From Tetraselmis striata (Eukaryota > Chlorophyta > Chlorodendrophyceae > Chlorodendrales > Chlorodendraceae): DNA of 64,000 nucleotides. The stretch is from positions 43,637 through 107,636 of the forward strand of contig VCJN01001281.1 of assembly GCA_006384855.1 (NCBI GenBank). The letters run 5' to 3'. Under the pieces are notes generated by a model. It searched no databases and was not told the DNA's origin. It was given only the letters and a program-made list of their open reading frames with translations. The stretch's first letter is position 1. Every line of letters begins with the position of its first letter. Below, one piece after another: positions 46,345-56,750 of this stretch. The translations under genes were made by a program, and so were the position numbers.

Positions 46345-47086
46345 TCAAGGATTCCCGGCGGAACAGGCCGCCTCGCCGATTGCCGCGCTTTGGGACGGGA
46401 CCGCCTCGAAACACACTACGGACCCCTCGGACAAAGCCGTGTTATAGGCAAATCCCCGGGCACAGAGGATCTGGAAGATTTCCAACACCCCCGCCTTGCC
46501 GATCCGCTGGGGATGCAGCTCCAGCACGATCTTTTCCAGCCGCGCGGTGTCGATGTGGCGCAGCAGCTCCAGCTCGGCGCCTTCGATATCCGCGATCAGC
46601 ACGGTGATCGCCTTTTCCGCCAGGAACCGGGACACGTCCCGGGCGGGAACGCTGACCGTTTCCGCACTGCCCGGCTGATCCTGCCCGATCCCGGAGCGCC
46701 AGAACTCCCGGTGCAGGGTAAAGGCCACCGTCCCCTTCGCCAGCACGTCCGGATCGCTGGTGAAGGCGGCGTTTGATGATCTCGACCCCGCTCACGCCGT
46801 TGCGCGCATGGGTTTCGCGAATATGCGGGATGAGCCTGGCATCGGCCTCCACCGCCGCGTAATAGGCGGGCCCCACGTTGCGCATCACGCCGGCGGAGAT
46901 GAAGCCGACGCCGGCCCCCAGTTCCAGAACCCGGTCGCCGGCGCGCACGAAACGCGACGCGATGGCAAGTTCGCTCGCCTCGTAGCGACCGCGCTTGATT
47001 TCGGAGACGATGCGTTCGTTCGCCACCTCGTCGTCGAGACTGAGCACCAGTCCGCTCGTTCCATGCGTTGCCAGAAAACCCGTCAC
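46345..47086 (-). CDS. FkbM-family methyltransferase (one frameshift)
   Basis: The SAM loop VLELGAGVGFISAGVM, the acidic YYAAVEADARLIPHI and the C-terminal TVLIADIEGAELELL define the FkbM type of O-methyltransferase, about 246 residues. I favour GTG 47086 (AAGG upstream), but the frame is open to 47137. The TTT at 46772-46774 has one base too many: skipping it joins VEII to NAAFTSDPDVLAKGTVAF. FkbM enzymes often methylate sugars on surface polysaccharides or secondary metabolites; here it stands alone. Confidence 0.78.
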
Positions 47087-47359
47087 GATTCGAACCTTGC
47101 GATGATGCCTGAAATCCCGCGATGCTTGCCAAAGCACGCAGGCCGCCGGTTACGGTCGGGCGGAAACAGGCTGTTGCAGCCGCGTCTTGCGCAGCTATCG
47201 ATTGTGAAAATCATATATCAAAAACTGCGTGCAAACCACAAAATCACCGCTCAGCGTTGCAGGCCCGCGCGATGTGTGGAAAACGCCGTGGCCCGAGCGC
47301 CGTAGTCAGAGCGCCGACAGCCTTCGGCGGGCGAAGACTGCGGCTTCAGCGCAGTGTCC

Positions 47360-47376
47360 GCAGCCTGTCAGGCTGC
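47360..47376. terminator. Hairpin downstream of phnN
   Basis: GCAGCC-TGTCA-GGCTGC, a 6-bp stem, lies 7 bp past the phnN stop in a region with other GC-rich dyads (47310-47350). No T tract is present. It may end the phosphonate transcript. Confidence 0.35.
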
Positions 47377-47382
47377 AGTCCC

Positions 47383-47988
47383 TCAGTCCGGGGACAGCGC
47401 GCCGGGATAAGTGAAGGCGCGCAGCGCGGCGATGAACTCGGCCGCCGCCACCTCCAGCGCTCCGGAATTGTCGATGACGCGCACCGGCGCGACGGCCGGA
47501 ACCGGCGCGGAGCGCGCCAGACGCGCGGCCACCGCGTCGGCATCCTCGCGCCCGCGGGCGAGAAGCCTTGCGGCGATCACCTGCGGGTCGGCCGTAACGG
47601 AAACGATGGCAAGCCCCGGAAACCGCTCCGCCATCTGCGGCAGCACCTTGCGCGACCCGTTCACCACCGCCGGGCGTCCGGCGGCGAGGTGATCGTCAAG
47701 CGCGATAGGCAGCCCGTAGCTCAGCCCGTGCGCACACCAGGAAAAACAAAACCCTCCCGCCGCCTCGCATGCCGCGAAGTCCGCGTCGCTCGAGGCCAGA
47801 TGATCCTCCGCGTCGGCGGCAACCGGCCGGGTGATGGTCCGGCGCACGAAGTGCAACTCGCCGTCGAGTTCGCGCCGGGCAAGGGCAAGCAGGCTGTCCT
47901 TGCCGACCCCGCTCGGACCGACCACGGCGATCAGCCGGCCCCGGGGCCGTGCGCTCGTCATCCCGTTTCCCGTGGATGTCTCGCCCAT
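47383..47988 (-). CDS. phnN: Ribose 1,5-bisphosphokinase PhnN
   Basis: PhnN phosphorylates ribose 1,5-bisphosphate to PRPP, recycling the sugar released by C-P lyase. The Walker A loop is GPSGVGKDSLLALARREL, followed by FVRRTITRP and, later, VVNGSRKVLPQMAERFP, as in the guanylate-kinase-like PhnN family. The start ATG overlaps the phnM stop (TGATG); 201 residues. An internal ATG 9 codons in is an alternative start. Confidence 0.9.
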   Translation of the reverse strand: MGETSTGNGMTSARPRGRLIAVVGPSGVGKDSLLALARRELDGELHFVRRTITRPVAADAEDHLASSDADFAACEAAGGFCFSWCAHGLSYGLPIALDDHLAAGRPAVVNGSRKVLPQMAERFPGLAIVSVTADPQVIAARLLARGREDADAVAARLARSAPVPAVAPVRVIDNSGALEVAAAEFIAALRAFTYPGALSPD

Positions 47989-49128
47989 CACGCGACGCGG
48001 CGCCCCTCGCGCCACACGCAGCGCACGATCGGGATGTGATCCTCGACCCGCACCCGCACGAGATCGGCGCGCCGGTTTGAGCGCGATCTCGCCGCGATCC
48101 TCAAGCCCCGCCGCTCGCGCCGGGTTGCGCGACACCATGGCAACGGCCTGCGGCAGGTCGACTTCGTCGACCACCTCGCTGAGGAAGAACGCCGCCTGAA
48201 TGAGGCTGAAGGGGATGTAGTCGGACGACAGGATGTCGAGCAGCCCGTGTTCGGCGAGCGTGCGCGCCGAGATGTTGCCGGAGTGCGAGCCGCCCCGCAC
48301 CACGTTCGGCGCGCCCATCAGCACCGCAAGCCCCTGCTCCTTCGACGCACGCGCCGCTTCCATGGTCGTCGGGAATTCCGCGATCTTGATCCCCTGCCCG
48401 ATCGCCTCGTCCACATGCGCCGTCGTGGCGTCGTCGTGGCTGGCAAGCACGATGCCGCGCGGACGGGCGAGATCGGCGACAGCGACGCGGTTCTTGTCGG
48501 AATATTCGGCCGACTGCGCCATGCGCGTCTCGCAGAATTCGTTGAACTCCGCGTCGCTCATCTTCATCTTGCCCTTGTAGTAGACCGCATAGGCCTCGAG
48601 GCTCGCGAACTGGCGCTGGCCGGGCGAATGGTCCATCAGCGAGGCGATGCGCACCCTCGGATCGCCATCGAACAGGCGGAAGCTCTCCAGACAATTGGGC
48701 GCGGACACCTCGCAGCGCAGGTGAATGAAATGGTCGGCCCTGAGCCGGTCCCCGACCACGCCCGCCTCGATGGCGTCGGCCAGCCGCCGCATGTCCTGTG
48801 CCGTCACCCCGGCGTCCTCGTCGAGCCCGACCCGCAGGGCGTCGAACACGGTGGTGATGCCGCTCGAGGCAACCTGCGCATCATGGGCGCAGACCGCCGC
48901 GATCGGGTTCCAGCGCACTCTCGGGCGCGGCATATAGTGGTTTTCCAGGTGGTCGGTGTGCAGTTCGACCAACCCGGGGATCACATAATCGCCGTTCATG
49001 TCCTCGGCGCCCGCCGCGGTGCTCGCGGTGGTATCCACGCCCGCGATCGCCCCGTCCTTGAGGTGCAGCGTGCCGGTGATCACCTCGTCGCCCAGCACGA
49101 TGCGGGCATTCGTCAAAATCGTTTCCAT
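47988..49128 (-). CDS. phnM: Alpha-D-ribose 1-methylphosphonate 5-triphosphate diphosphatase PhnM (one frameshift)
   Basis: An amidohydrolase of about 379 residues that removes pyrophosphate from the PhnGHIL product before C-P cleavage. DYVIPGLVELHTDHLENH holds the first metal ligands, and ASHDDATTAHVDEAIGQG and SSDYIPFSLIQAAF are the later conserved motifs. The last 30 residues are in another frame: the TTT at 48076-48078 has one base too many, and removing it gives NRRADLVRVRVEDHIPIVR and a stop overlapping phnN. Without the correction, PhnM and PhnN would appear as a single 581-residue fusion. Confidence 0.92.
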
Positions 49129-49140
49129 GCGTTTCGTCTT

Positions 49141-49842
49141 TCAGGCGGTTTTGGACCCAGCGCCGAAGAGCGGCGCCGCGTGGATAGAGGTGAAGGGCGC
49201 GCCCGGGGCCGGCTCCCGGCACAGCACGATCCGGTCGACGGCGACGGGCGCCTCGAGCAGTTCGGCGAAATGCTCTCGCAGCGCCTCGCCGGCGCGCGCG
49301 GCGTCGGCCGCATCGAGCCGCTCCGTCAATGTCATGTGGAAGCGGAAGGCCTCCATCACATAAGGATAGCCCCAGGTGTCGAGATTGCGGCGCAGGGCCT
49401 CCTCCAGACGCTCCGGCTGCCGGCGGGCGCGATCCTCGGGGCTCATCGGCGCGCGGAAGCCGTCGAAGTCCCGCACGATCTCCGCGGCAAGCGCGTCGAG
49501 CTCCGGGGTCGGTTGGGCAAAGGTAAGCGCCAGAAACCCGCGCAGGTTCTCCAGCCCGAGACGTGCCGCCGGCGCCGGCCCTGTGGTCGCAGCAAAGGCG
49601 TCGAGGGCTGCAATCAGCGCGGCCTCGTCGCACCCCTCCGCCAGCCGGAACGGCGCCTTCAGGGTCGCGTGAAAGCCGTAGCGGCGCGGCGAGGCGATCC
49701 AGGGCGCGCGCGCCTGCGGCGACAGCCCGCCGATCGTGTCGCCGGGCACCTCGCGGCCGAAGAGGCTGCGGTCGAGCCAGTTTTCAGCCGCGGCGACCAG
49801 CGGATGGTCGGCGGACGGGGAGTAGTAGAGAGCGTATCGCAT
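49141..49842 (-). CDS. DUF1045 phosphonate-metabolism 2H phosphoesterase-like protein
   Basis: ATG 49842 (MRYALYYSPSADHPL) gives 233 residues. YGFHATLKAPF and FRFHMTLTERL are the two HxT(L) motifs of the 2H phosphoesterase superfamily. DUF1045 genes are restricted mainly to phn operons; a cyclic ribose phosphodiesterase-type role on the C-P lyase product has been proposed by analogy to PhnP, which is absent here. It lies 12 bp upstream of phnM. Confidence 0.8.
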   Translation of the reverse strand: MRYALYYSPSADHPLVAAAENWLDRSLFGREVPGDTIGGLSPQARAPWIASPRRYGFHATLKAPFRLAEGCDEAALIAALDAFAATTGPAPAARLGLENLRGFLALTFAQPTPELDALAAEIVRDFDGFRAPMSPEDRARRQPERLEEALRRNLDTWGYPYVMEAFRFHMTLTERLDAADAARAGEALREHFAELLEAPVAVDRIVLCREPAPGAPFTSIHAAPLFGAGSKTA

Positions 49843-49975
49843 CGGGTCGGTCGGTCCTGTGCGGGACGAAAACATCCCGCAAACGAATGATCGCGCGGCC
49901 CCCCGTTGGACGGGACGCCGCGGATCGGGTGAAAGGCCGGACCCGCGCCATCGGGCGGGCCCGGACTAAGGCGTC

Positions 49976-51565
49976 CTAGCGCTTCTGGCCGCCCATCAGA
50001 CGCGAGCGCAGGGCATTGGAGATGCCGTCGAACAGGAAGACGACGGCGAGGATCAGGATCACCATATAGGCGACGTTCTCCCAGTCCTGATTGGTACGCA
50101 TCGCTTCCCACAGCTTCAGGCCGATGCCGCCGGCACCCACCGCGCCGATGATCGTCGCCGAGCGGGTGTTGGATTCCCAGAAATAGAGCGCCTGGCTGGC
50201 AAAGACAGGCAGAACCTGCGGCAACACGCCGAACCGCTGCACGGACGCCGGTGACGCGCCGACGGAGCGTACCCCTTCGCGCTGCTTGTCGTCGATGTTT
50301 TCCAGCGCCTCGGCGTAGAGCTTTCCGAGCGTGCCGGTGTCGGTGAAGAAGATTGCCGACATGCCGGCCAGCGGCCCCGGACCGAAGGCACGGGTGAAGA
50401 ACAGCGCCCAGATCAGCATGTCCACCGAGCGAAGGAAGTCGAAGAAGCGCTTGTTGATCTGGTTGAGGATCCGGCTGCGGGTGATGTTGCGCGCCGCCAG
50501 GAAGGCGAGCGGGAAGGCCACCACCCCGGCAAACAGCGTGCCGACGAAGGCCATGACGATGGTCTGCAGCAGCTTGGTCCACACGTCGAGATGCTGCCAG
50601 TCGGCATTGTAGAGGATGTTGTTCCAGGCAAGCGACAGGTTGGAGCGCTCCGGATCGATCCGCTCGCCGGAGACGATCAGCCCGAGGACCTCGCCCGCGC
50701 TCTTGCCCCAGAACGGGGAATTGGCGTCGAAGACGAAGTTCTCCCAGCCGATAAAGCGGTGTCGCACCTTGACGCCGTCGTAGTCGATCTCGGCGCGGCC
50801 GTCGAAGCCGAAGGAGGCAAGCACCTTGCGCCCGGCGCGCTTCTGCTGGACCCAGTCCGGCATCTCGCCCTCGACCGTGACCAGTTCTCCGGGGCCGAGC
50901 CGCACCGCGACGCTTTCCGACCCGCGCGTCAGGACCACACGCGTCGGCGCGATCTCGATCAGGTTGCCGCGCCCCACCTCGACCGTTGCCTCGGTGATCA
51001 CCTCTTCGACGACAGTCTCAGGCGCAGCAGGTTCGCCCGCATCGCCAGCCGTCCCCGCGCCGGTCGCCGCATCCGGCGCCATGAAGGAGAAGCTGCTGGA
51101 GGTGCCGGCGGACGAAGGTTCGGTGCCCTTGGCATCCGGCACCATGAAGCTGTTGGCGGTCTTCTCGGCCGCCGTGGCTGCGGGCGTTGCACCGTCCGAG
51201 GCGCGCACCCGCTCCATCGTCGCGGTCTGCGTGGTGATCCAGTCGGGGTCGGGGTCCGACCCCAGCGGCGAGAACCTCGGCCATTCCAGCAGGATCGCCC
51301 CGTCCGGCTCGATCTCGAAGTCGGGACGGACCTCGTAGGAGATCCAGTCGGCGAGATAGTTGCCGGCGATGTCCCAATTGGCGTCCTGAAGCACCTTGCC
51401 GATGCCGAAGAACGACCAGCAATAGACGCTGTAGAGCACGACCGCGAGGATCGCCAGCGGCGCGCGATAGCGCCGCCAGGGACGGCTCTTGAAGACCTCG
51501 GGATGGCGGGCGGCGATGTCGTCGACATCGCTCTGGCTCAGCGGGAGGGAAGCGGTGGAAGCCAT
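49976..51565 (-). CDS. phnE: Phosphonate ABC transporter permease PhnE (second copy, enlarged)
   Basis: A 529-residue protein. The C-terminal 250 residues are the PhnE permease, with the EAA-like loop SVGASPASVQRFGVLPQVLPVFASQALYFWESN. After the first membrane segment (about 37-55) comes an unusual soluble stretch of about 240 residues containing Ala/Thr/Pro-rich linker (PSSAGTSSSFSFMAPDAATG) with two similar SFM(V/A)PDA words. It starts 15 bp after the other phnE. Together they form the channel for PhnC/PhnD. Confidence 0.88.
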   Translation of the reverse strand: MASTASLPLSQSDVDDIAARHPEVFKSRPWRRYRAPLAILAVVLYSVYCWSFFGIGKVLQDANWDIAGNYLADWISYEVRPDFEIEPDGAILLEWPRFSPLGSDPDPDWITTQTATMERVRASDGATPAATAAEKTANSFMVPDAKGTEPSSAGTSSSFSFMAPDAATGAGTAGDAGEPAAPETVVEEVITEATVEVGRGNLIEIAPTRVVLTRGSESVAVRLGPGELVTVEGEMPDWVQQKRAGRKVLASFGFDGRAEIDYDGVKVRHRFIGWENFVFDANSPFWGKSAGEVLGLIVSGERIDPERSNLSLAWNNILYNADWQHLDVWTKLLQTIVMAFVGTLFAGVVAFPLAFLAARNITRSRILNQINKRFFDFLRSVDMLIWALFFTRAFGPGPLAGMSAIFFTDTGTLGKLYAEALENIDDKQREGVRSVGASPASVQRFGVLPQVLPVFASQALYFWESNTRSATIIGAVGAGGIGLKLWEAMRTNQDWENVAYMVILILAVVFLFDGISNALRSRLMGGQKR

Positions 51566-51580
51566 GAAACGGGACCTTGT

Positions 51581-52568
51581 CTAGCGTCCGAACTCGAAGG
51601 CCTGGTTGCCGACGAGGCGCTTGCGCAGCCAGGCCGAGAACTGGTCGACGGCGACGATCGTCAGGAACAGCAGGAGGATGATGGCGAGCGTCTTGGCCTC
51701 GTGGCCGCGGCTGATCGACAGGCGCAGCACCTCGCCGATACCGCCGCCGCCGACCGCGCCGATGATGGTGGAGGCGCGCACGTTGATCTCCAGCCGGAGC
51801 AGCGCATAGCTCATGAAGTTGGGCGCGACCTGCGGCACGATGGCGAACCACACCCGCTCGAACCAGTTGGCGCCCACCGCCCGAAGACCTTCGTCGGGGC
51901 GCATGTCGGCGTTTTCCACGACCTCGAAGAACATCTTGCCGAGCGAGCCGACCGTATGGATCGACACCGCGATGATCGCCGGGATCGGACCGATGGTCAG
52001 GATCGCCACGAAGAAGCCGGCAATCACGATCTCGGGGAAGGCACGCAGCAGTTCCATCAGCCGGCGCACGGTTCCGCGCAGCCAGGCATTGCGCACCAGG
52101 TTCTTCGACGCGACGAAGCACAGCAGGAAGCCGAAGGTAAAGCCGATCAGCGTCGACAGGATCGCGATGTTCAGCGTCTCCAGCATCTTGTAGAAATATT
52201 CCGGAATGTAGAAGCTTTGGGTCAGATAGACCCGGCCTTCCGGATAATTGTACTTGAAGCTGCCGTCGTCATAGGGCGAGGGAAGGTCGAACAGCGCCCG
52301 CCAGATTTCCATCGGGTCGCGCGGCGCGAGATCGATGAAGAAATCGAAGAAATAGGGCAGCCGGTCGAAGAACTTGCCGGCGTTGGTCCTCGTTCGCGAA
52401 CCAGAGCGATCCGGAAAGCGCGAGGAGAAGCACCGCAAGGCCGCCGACGGTGTAGAGCCGGCGCCGGCCGGCCTGCTCGCGCCAGTGGCGCTCGACAAGC
52501 GCGCCTTGCGCGCTCAAGGGAACGCCGTCGCGGGATGCGGCGTTGGGGGAAAGCGTCGCAAGCGACAT
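51581..52568 (-). CDS. phnE: Phosphonate ABC transporter permease PhnE (first copy, one frameshift)
   Basis: From ATG 52568 (MSLATLSPNAASRDGVPLS) about 328 residues. One membrane segment (YTVGGLAVLLLALSGSLWFANE) is followed, in a shifted frame, by the permease core (LNIAILSTLIGFTFGFLLCF, RAVGANWFERVWFAIVPQVAPNFMSYALLRLE). The CC at 52388-52389 carries one base too many; removing it gives NETNAGKFFDRLPYFFDF. It follows phnD by 79 bp. Confidence 0.88.
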
Positions 52569-52647
52569 GGGCGGGGCTCGCAATGGCAACGGGGAACAAA
52601 GAAAACGGACGCCGGCGTTGGTGCCGGCGTCCGCGAGCGAGTGGGGC

Positions 52648-53572
52648 TTAGGAGCCGATCTTCGCCTTGCGGGCGGCGATGATCGCCTTGTAGAAGTCCG
52701 CATTCACCTCCGTGAACGCCTTGAAGTCGCCGCCCTGGATCGCCATGAAGCAGTCGCGGTCGGTCTCCGGCATTGCGAGCATGAAGTTCTTGAAACTTGG
52801 TCTTCATGTCGTCGCTCAGCGAGGAGCGCACGACGACCGGGCCGTTCGGGATCAGCGGCGACTGCCAGATCTGAACCAGGTCGTCCATGTCGAGGATGCC
52901 CTTGTCGACCATCTTGCGCAGGTTGCCGGAGGTGTAGCCGTCCTTGAACTCGCCAACGCCCGACGACCAGGTGGTGCCGGCGTCGAAGGTGCCCTTGATC
53001 ACTTCGAGAACCAGGTTCTCGTGGCCGCCGCCGAAGCCGGTCTCGCCGAAATAGCCGTCGATCGGGCCGCCGATGGCCTCGGGAAGCGTCACAGAGGGGA
53101 CGAGGAAGCCGGAGGTGCTGTCGGGATCGGCGAAGCCGAGCTTCTTGCCCTTCATGTCCTCAAGCGAGGCGATGCCGCTGTCGGAACGCGCCACCATCAC
53201 CGAATAATAGCCGGTCGAACCATCGGTCTGCACGGTCGTGAGGATCGGCTCCACCGCTTCCGGGTCGTTCAGATAGACCTTGGCGTAGCCCGAGGCGCCG
53301 AGTTCGGCATAGTCGAGCGTGCCGCCGAGCAGGCCCTGGATCACGCCGTCATAGTCGGCGGCCGGGAACAGCGAGACCTTTTCCACGCCGAGCACGTCCG
53401 GAAGCTTTTCGGTCATGCACTGGAAGTTGCGCAGGCGGTCGGCCTCGTTCTCGCCGCCGAGAATGCCGATGCGGAATTCCTTGAGTTCCTCGGCCTGAAC
53501 CGGGGCAATCGCGCCGCCGGTGACCAGAAGGGTGGCGGCAGCAACTGCGCCAAGAAGGGTGCTCTTGAGCAT
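52648..53572 (-). CDS. phnD: Periplasmic phosphonate-binding protein PhnD (one frameshift)
   Basis: ATG 53572 (MLKSTLLGAVAAATLLVTGGAIAPVQAEE), with GGAG upstream, starts a signal peptide and a mature PhnD of about 280 residues: FRIGILGGENEADRLRNFQ, VSLFPAADYDGVIQGLLGGTLDYAELG, LGFADPDSTSGFLVPS. The AAA at 52793-52795 has one base too many, and after it the true end reads NFMLAMPETDRDCFMAIQGG and stops at 52648. The protein captures phosphonates for the PhnC-PhnE transporter. Confidence 0.9.
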
Positions 53573-53653
53573 TGACGTCTCCATGATGGTCCGGGTGATC
53601 CGGCCGTTGAATGTCGATTTGGTCCCGTTTCGTGGGAAGCCGATCCGTGACCC

Positions 53654-54487
53654 TCAGCCGGCGAGCGCCGGCCGCAGGACCCCAGCGGATGAGGAGGCGG
53701 CCCGGGCGGGCGCCGTGATGCTTGTGGAGGTGATCGCTTCCGAGAGCGCCTCGCCTTCCGCGCCGTAGATCCGCCGGGCGGCCTCTGTCGTCAGCTCTTC
53801 CGGCGGACCGTCGAAGACCACCGCGCCCTGCGACATGCCGATGATGCGTTCGCAGTAGCTGCGCGCGGTATCCAGCGTGTGCAGGTTGGTGACGACGGTG
53901 ATGCCGTCGCGCTCGTTGATGTCCTTCAGCGCGTCCATCACCTTCTGCGCGTTCAGCGGATCAAGCGACGCGATGGGCTCGTCGGCGAGCACCATCTTGG
54001 GCTGCTGCATCAGCGCCCGGGCGATCGCCACGCGCTGCTGCTGGCCGCCGGAGAGCGTTCCCGCCGGCTGCAGCGCGGTCTGCGCGATGCCGAGCCGCTC
54101 AAGGGCGGCGATCGCCATGGCGCGTTCGGCCTGAGAGAACATGCCGAGCAGGTTCTTCGCCGAATTGCGATGGTTGAGCCGGCCGAGCAGCACGTTGGTG
54201 AGCACGTCGAGACGCGGCACCAGGTTGAACTGCTGGAAGATCATCGCGCAGTCGCGCTGCCAGCTGCGCAGCGCCTTGCCGCGCAGCGCCGACACCTCGG
54301 TGTCGTTGAAGACGATGCGCCCGCCATTGGGGTCGATCAGCCTGTTGATCATCCGAAGCAGGGTGGATTTGCCTGCCCCGGAACGGCCGATGATGCCGAC
54401 CATCTGGCCGTCGGGAATGTCGAGGGTCACCGACTTGACCGCCGTATTGGACCCGAACTTTCGTGTCACGCCTTCGAGCTTGAACAT
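53654..54487 (-). CDS. phnC: Phosphonate ABC transporter ATP-binding protein PhnC
   Basis: A 277-residue ATPase with Walker [14 protein letters not shown], the PhnC-type [24 protein letters not shown], signature [15 protein letters not shown], Walker [13 protein letters not shown] and TNLHTLD in place of the usual switch-histidine context. It starts the uptake part of the locus; a 118-bp gap with a possible Pho box separates it from the acetyltransferase gene upstream. Confidence 0.93.
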   Translation of the reverse strand: MFKLEGVTRKFGSNTAVKSVTLDIPDGQMVGIIGRSGAGKSTLLRMINRLIDPNGGRIVFNDTEVSALRGKALRSWQRDCAMIFQQFNLVPRLDVLTNVLLGRLNHRNSAKNLLGMFSQAERAMAIAALERLGIAQTALQPAGTLSGGQQQRVAIARALMQQPKMVLADEPIASLDPLNAQKVMDALKDINERDGITVVTNLHTLDTARSYCERIIGMSQGAVVFDGPPEELTTEAARRIYGAEGEALSEAITSTSITAPARAASSSAGVLRPALAG

Positions 54488-54530
54488 GTGCGCCCCTGTT
54501 TGTCTTGCAAGAACTGCTTAGCGGCAGTTC

Positions 54531-54558
54531 ATGACAGGCGGTCTGCGATTTTGTGACG
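54531..54558 (-). promoter_or_regulatory. Possible Pho box upstream of phnC
   Basis: On the minus strand CGTCAC (54558-54553) and TGTCAT (54536-54531) lie 22 bp apart, that is two turns of an 11-bp repeat, the spacing of PhoB direct repeats (consensus around CTGTCAT). The intermediate unit is degenerate. It is 44-71 bp before the phnC start. Confidence 0.4.
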
Positions 54559-54605
54559 ATTTGCTTACACAGCCGGCTCACGGCGCGGCTAAGCAAAACC
54601 GGCCG

Positions 54606-55220
54606 CTAACCGCCGTGCCGCGCGAGGAACGCCTCCGCGTCGAGGGTGCGAAAATCCTCAAGCGCGGACCGCAGACGGGCGTGATCCCAGTCCCACCAGG
54701 CAAGCGTCTGCATGCGCTCCGAAACGGCCTTGGGAAACCGCTCGCGAATAAGCTTTGCCGGCACGCCGCCGACGATCGTGTAGGGCGCGACATCGCGGGA
54801 GACGACCGCCCCCGCGCCGATCACCGCGCCGTCGCCGACCGTGACGCCGGGCAGGATCGTCGCCCCGTGACCGATCCACACGTCGTGGCCGATCACGACC
54901 CGCCCCTCGCGCCGCCAGTCGAAGAAGGCGACGTCCGCCTCCGCGTCCGGCCAGTAGTCGTTGGCGCGATAGGTGAAATGGTGCAGCGTCGCCCGCCAGG
55001 TCGGGTGATTGGGCGCATTGATGCGCACCGAGGCGGCGATATTGGCGAATTTGCCGATCTCCGCGCACCAGACGATGCTGTCGTACATGACATAGGAGTA
55101 GTCGCCGAGGGTGGTCTCGCTGATGCGCACCCCCTCGGCCACTTCCGTGTAGCGCCCGAGATCGGACTGCGTCACCGTTGCCGTCTCATGGACGAGCGGC
55201 GTCTCGGAGAGTTTCGTCAT
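54606..55220 (-). CDS. Phosphonate-operon hexapeptide-repeat acetyltransferase
   Basis: ATG 55220 ([22 protein letters not shown]) gives 204 residues. The left-handed beta-helix repeats are evident ([36 protein letters not shown]) with the CoA-site [10 protein letters not shown]. This is the DapH/LacA-like protein commonly found after phnL in rhizobial phn operons, thought to acetylate an aminophosphonate or an intermediate. It follows phnL by 7 bp. Confidence 0.85.
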   Translation of the reverse strand: MTKLSETPLVHETATVTQSDLGRYTEVAEGVRISETTLGDYSYVMYDSIVWCAEIGKFANIAASVRINAPNHPTWRATLHHFTYRANDYWPDAEADVAFFDWRREGRVVIGHDVWIGHGATILPGVTVGDGAVIGAGAVVSRDVAPYTIVGGVPAKLIRERFPKAVSERMQTLAWWDWDHARLRSALEDFRTLDAEAFLARHGG

Positions 55221-55227
55221 GATCGTC

Positions 55228-55956
55228 TCACGCCGCCTGTTTCGGCGCGAAGGCGCGCACGTCGATGATCCGGTCGGCCACCGCCTCACGCACTTCCTCG
55301 TCGTGGAAGATGCCGATCTGCGCGACGCCGGCCGTCTTCTTTTCGGCGATCATCTCGATGACGACGCGCCGGTTGGTGGCGTCGAGCGAGGCCGTCGGTT
55401 CGTCGAGCAAAAGCACCGGATGATCGGTGATGAAGCCGCGCGCGATGTTCACCCGCTGCTGCTCGCCGCCGGAAAAGGTCGCCGGCGGCAGCGCCCACAG
55501 CCGCTCCGGCACGTTGAGCCGGGCGAGCATCTCGCCGGCCCGGACACGGGCGGCCTCAAGCGCCACGCCCCGCGCCGTCAGCGGTTCGGCGACGAGGTCG
55601 AGCGCGCTCACGCGCGGCACCGTGCGCAGGAACTGGCTGACATAGCCGATTGTCTCGCGCCGCATGGCGATCACCGCGCGCGGGCTCGCCGCGACAAGAT
55701 CCACCACCTCGCCGCGATGCCGCACCAGGATGCGTCCGCTTGCGGCCGCGTAGTTGCCGTAGAGCATCTTCATGATCGAGCTCTTGCCGGCGCCCGAAGG
55801 CCCGCCGAGCACGACGCATTCGCCTGCCGCGACGTCGAAGGACGCGGCCTCGACGACCGGCAGGACGATGCCGCCCTGAAGATGCATGGTGAAGGTCTTG
55901 GAAAGATCGGCGACGCTGACGGCGAGCGCCGCGTCAAAAGTCTGAGCCTGAGCCAT
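55228..55956 (-). CDS. phnL: C-P lyase complex ABC-type subunit PhnL
   Basis: A 242-residue ATPase without a membrane partner: Walker [20 protein letters not shown], signature [15 protein letters not shown], Walker [13 protein letters not shown]. The MLYGNY segment and length fit PhnL. PhnL is needed for coupling phosphonate to ATP by PhnGHI. The ATG at 55956 lies 2 bp beyond the phnK stop. Confidence 0.92.
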   Translation of the reverse strand: MAQAQTFDAALAVSVADLSKTFTMHLQGGIVLPVVEAASFDVAAGECVVLGGPSGAGKSSIMKMLYGNYAAASGRILVRHRGEVVDLVAASPRAVIAMRRETIGYVSQFLRTVPRVSALDLVAEPLTARGVALEAARVRAGEMLARLNVPERLWALPPATFSGGEQQRVNIARGFITDHPVLLLDEPTASLDATNRRVVIEMIAEKKTAGVAQIGIFHDEEVREAVADRIIDVRAFAPKQAA

Positions 55957-55958
55957 CG

Positions 55959-56750
55959 TCACACCTGAAGGATGGAGGAAACCAGAAGCTGGGTGTAGGG
56001 CGCTTGCGGATCGTCGAGCACGCGGTCGGTGAGACCGGCCTCCACGACATCGCCGCCCTTCATCACGATCATGCGGTGCGACAGGAGCCGCGCGACCGCG
56101 AGATCATGGGTCACGACGATGGCGGCAAGCCCGAGATCCGCGACAAGCCCCCGCAACAGGTCGAGCAGGCGCGCCTGCACCGAAACGTCGAGACCGCCGG
56201 TCGGCTCGTCCATGAAGACGAGGCGCGGACCCGTCACCAGATTCCGGGCGATCTGGAGACGCTGGCGCATGCCGCCGGAAAAGGCGCGCGGCTGGTCGTC
56301 GATGCGGTCCTCGGCGATTTCCACCCGCTCGAGCCAGCCGGTGGCGGTCTCGCGGATGCGGCCGTAGTGCCGCTCGCCGACCGCCATCAGCCGCTCGCCG
56401 ACATTGGCGCCGGCGGAGACGGTCATGCGCAACCCGTCGGCCGGGTTCTGGTGCACGAAGCCCCAGTCCGTACGCATCAATAGCCGACGTTCCGCCTCGC
56501 TCATCTCGTAGAGATCGCGGGTCCCGCCGTCGCGCATGCGATAGCGGACCGACCCGTGAGACGGTTCCAGCCGGGTCGAGATGCAGTTGAGGAGCGTCGT
56601 CTTGCCGGAGCCGGATTCCCCGACGATGGCAACCACCTCGCCCGGATAGACGTCGAAGGAGACATCGCGGCAGCCGATGCGCTGGCCATAGAATTTCGTC
56701 AGGCCGTCGACCGAAAGAAGCGGCGCGGCATCCTCGAAAAGCGAACTCAT
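55959..56750 (-). CDS. phnK: C-P lyase complex ABC-type subunit PhnK
   Basis: A 263-residue ATPase resembling dipeptide transporter ATPases: Walker A GESGSGKTTLLNC, signature FSGGMRQRLQIARNL, Walker B LVFMDEPTGGLDVS and VTHDLAVARLLSHR. PhnK binds the PhnGHIJ core near PhnJ. Its ATG overlaps the phnJ stop (ATGA). Confidence 0.93.
   Translation of the reverse strand: MSSLFEDAAPLLSVDGLTKFYGQRIGCRDVSFDVYPGEVVAIVGESGSGKTTLLNCISTRLEPSHGSVRYRMRDGGTRDLYEMSEAERRLLMRTDWGFVHQNPADGLRMTVSAGANVGERLMAVGERHYGRIRETATGWLERVEIAEDRIDDQPRAFSGGMRQRLQIARNLVTGPRLVFMDEPTGGLDVSVQARLLDLLRGLVADLGLAAIVVTHDLAVARLLSHRMIVMKGGDVVEAGLTDRVLDDPQAPYTQLLVSSILQV

Noticed and set aside
47383..49128. Natural PhnM-PhnN fusion protein of 581 residues
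   Set aside because: The join depends on one extra base at 48076-48078. Removing it restores the normal PhnM C-terminus and a TGATG overlap with phnN.
50591..52651. 686-aa plus-strand frame opposite the phnE genes
   Set aside because: Asp/Arg/His-rich shadow typical of the complement of membrane-protein genes in GC-rich DNA.
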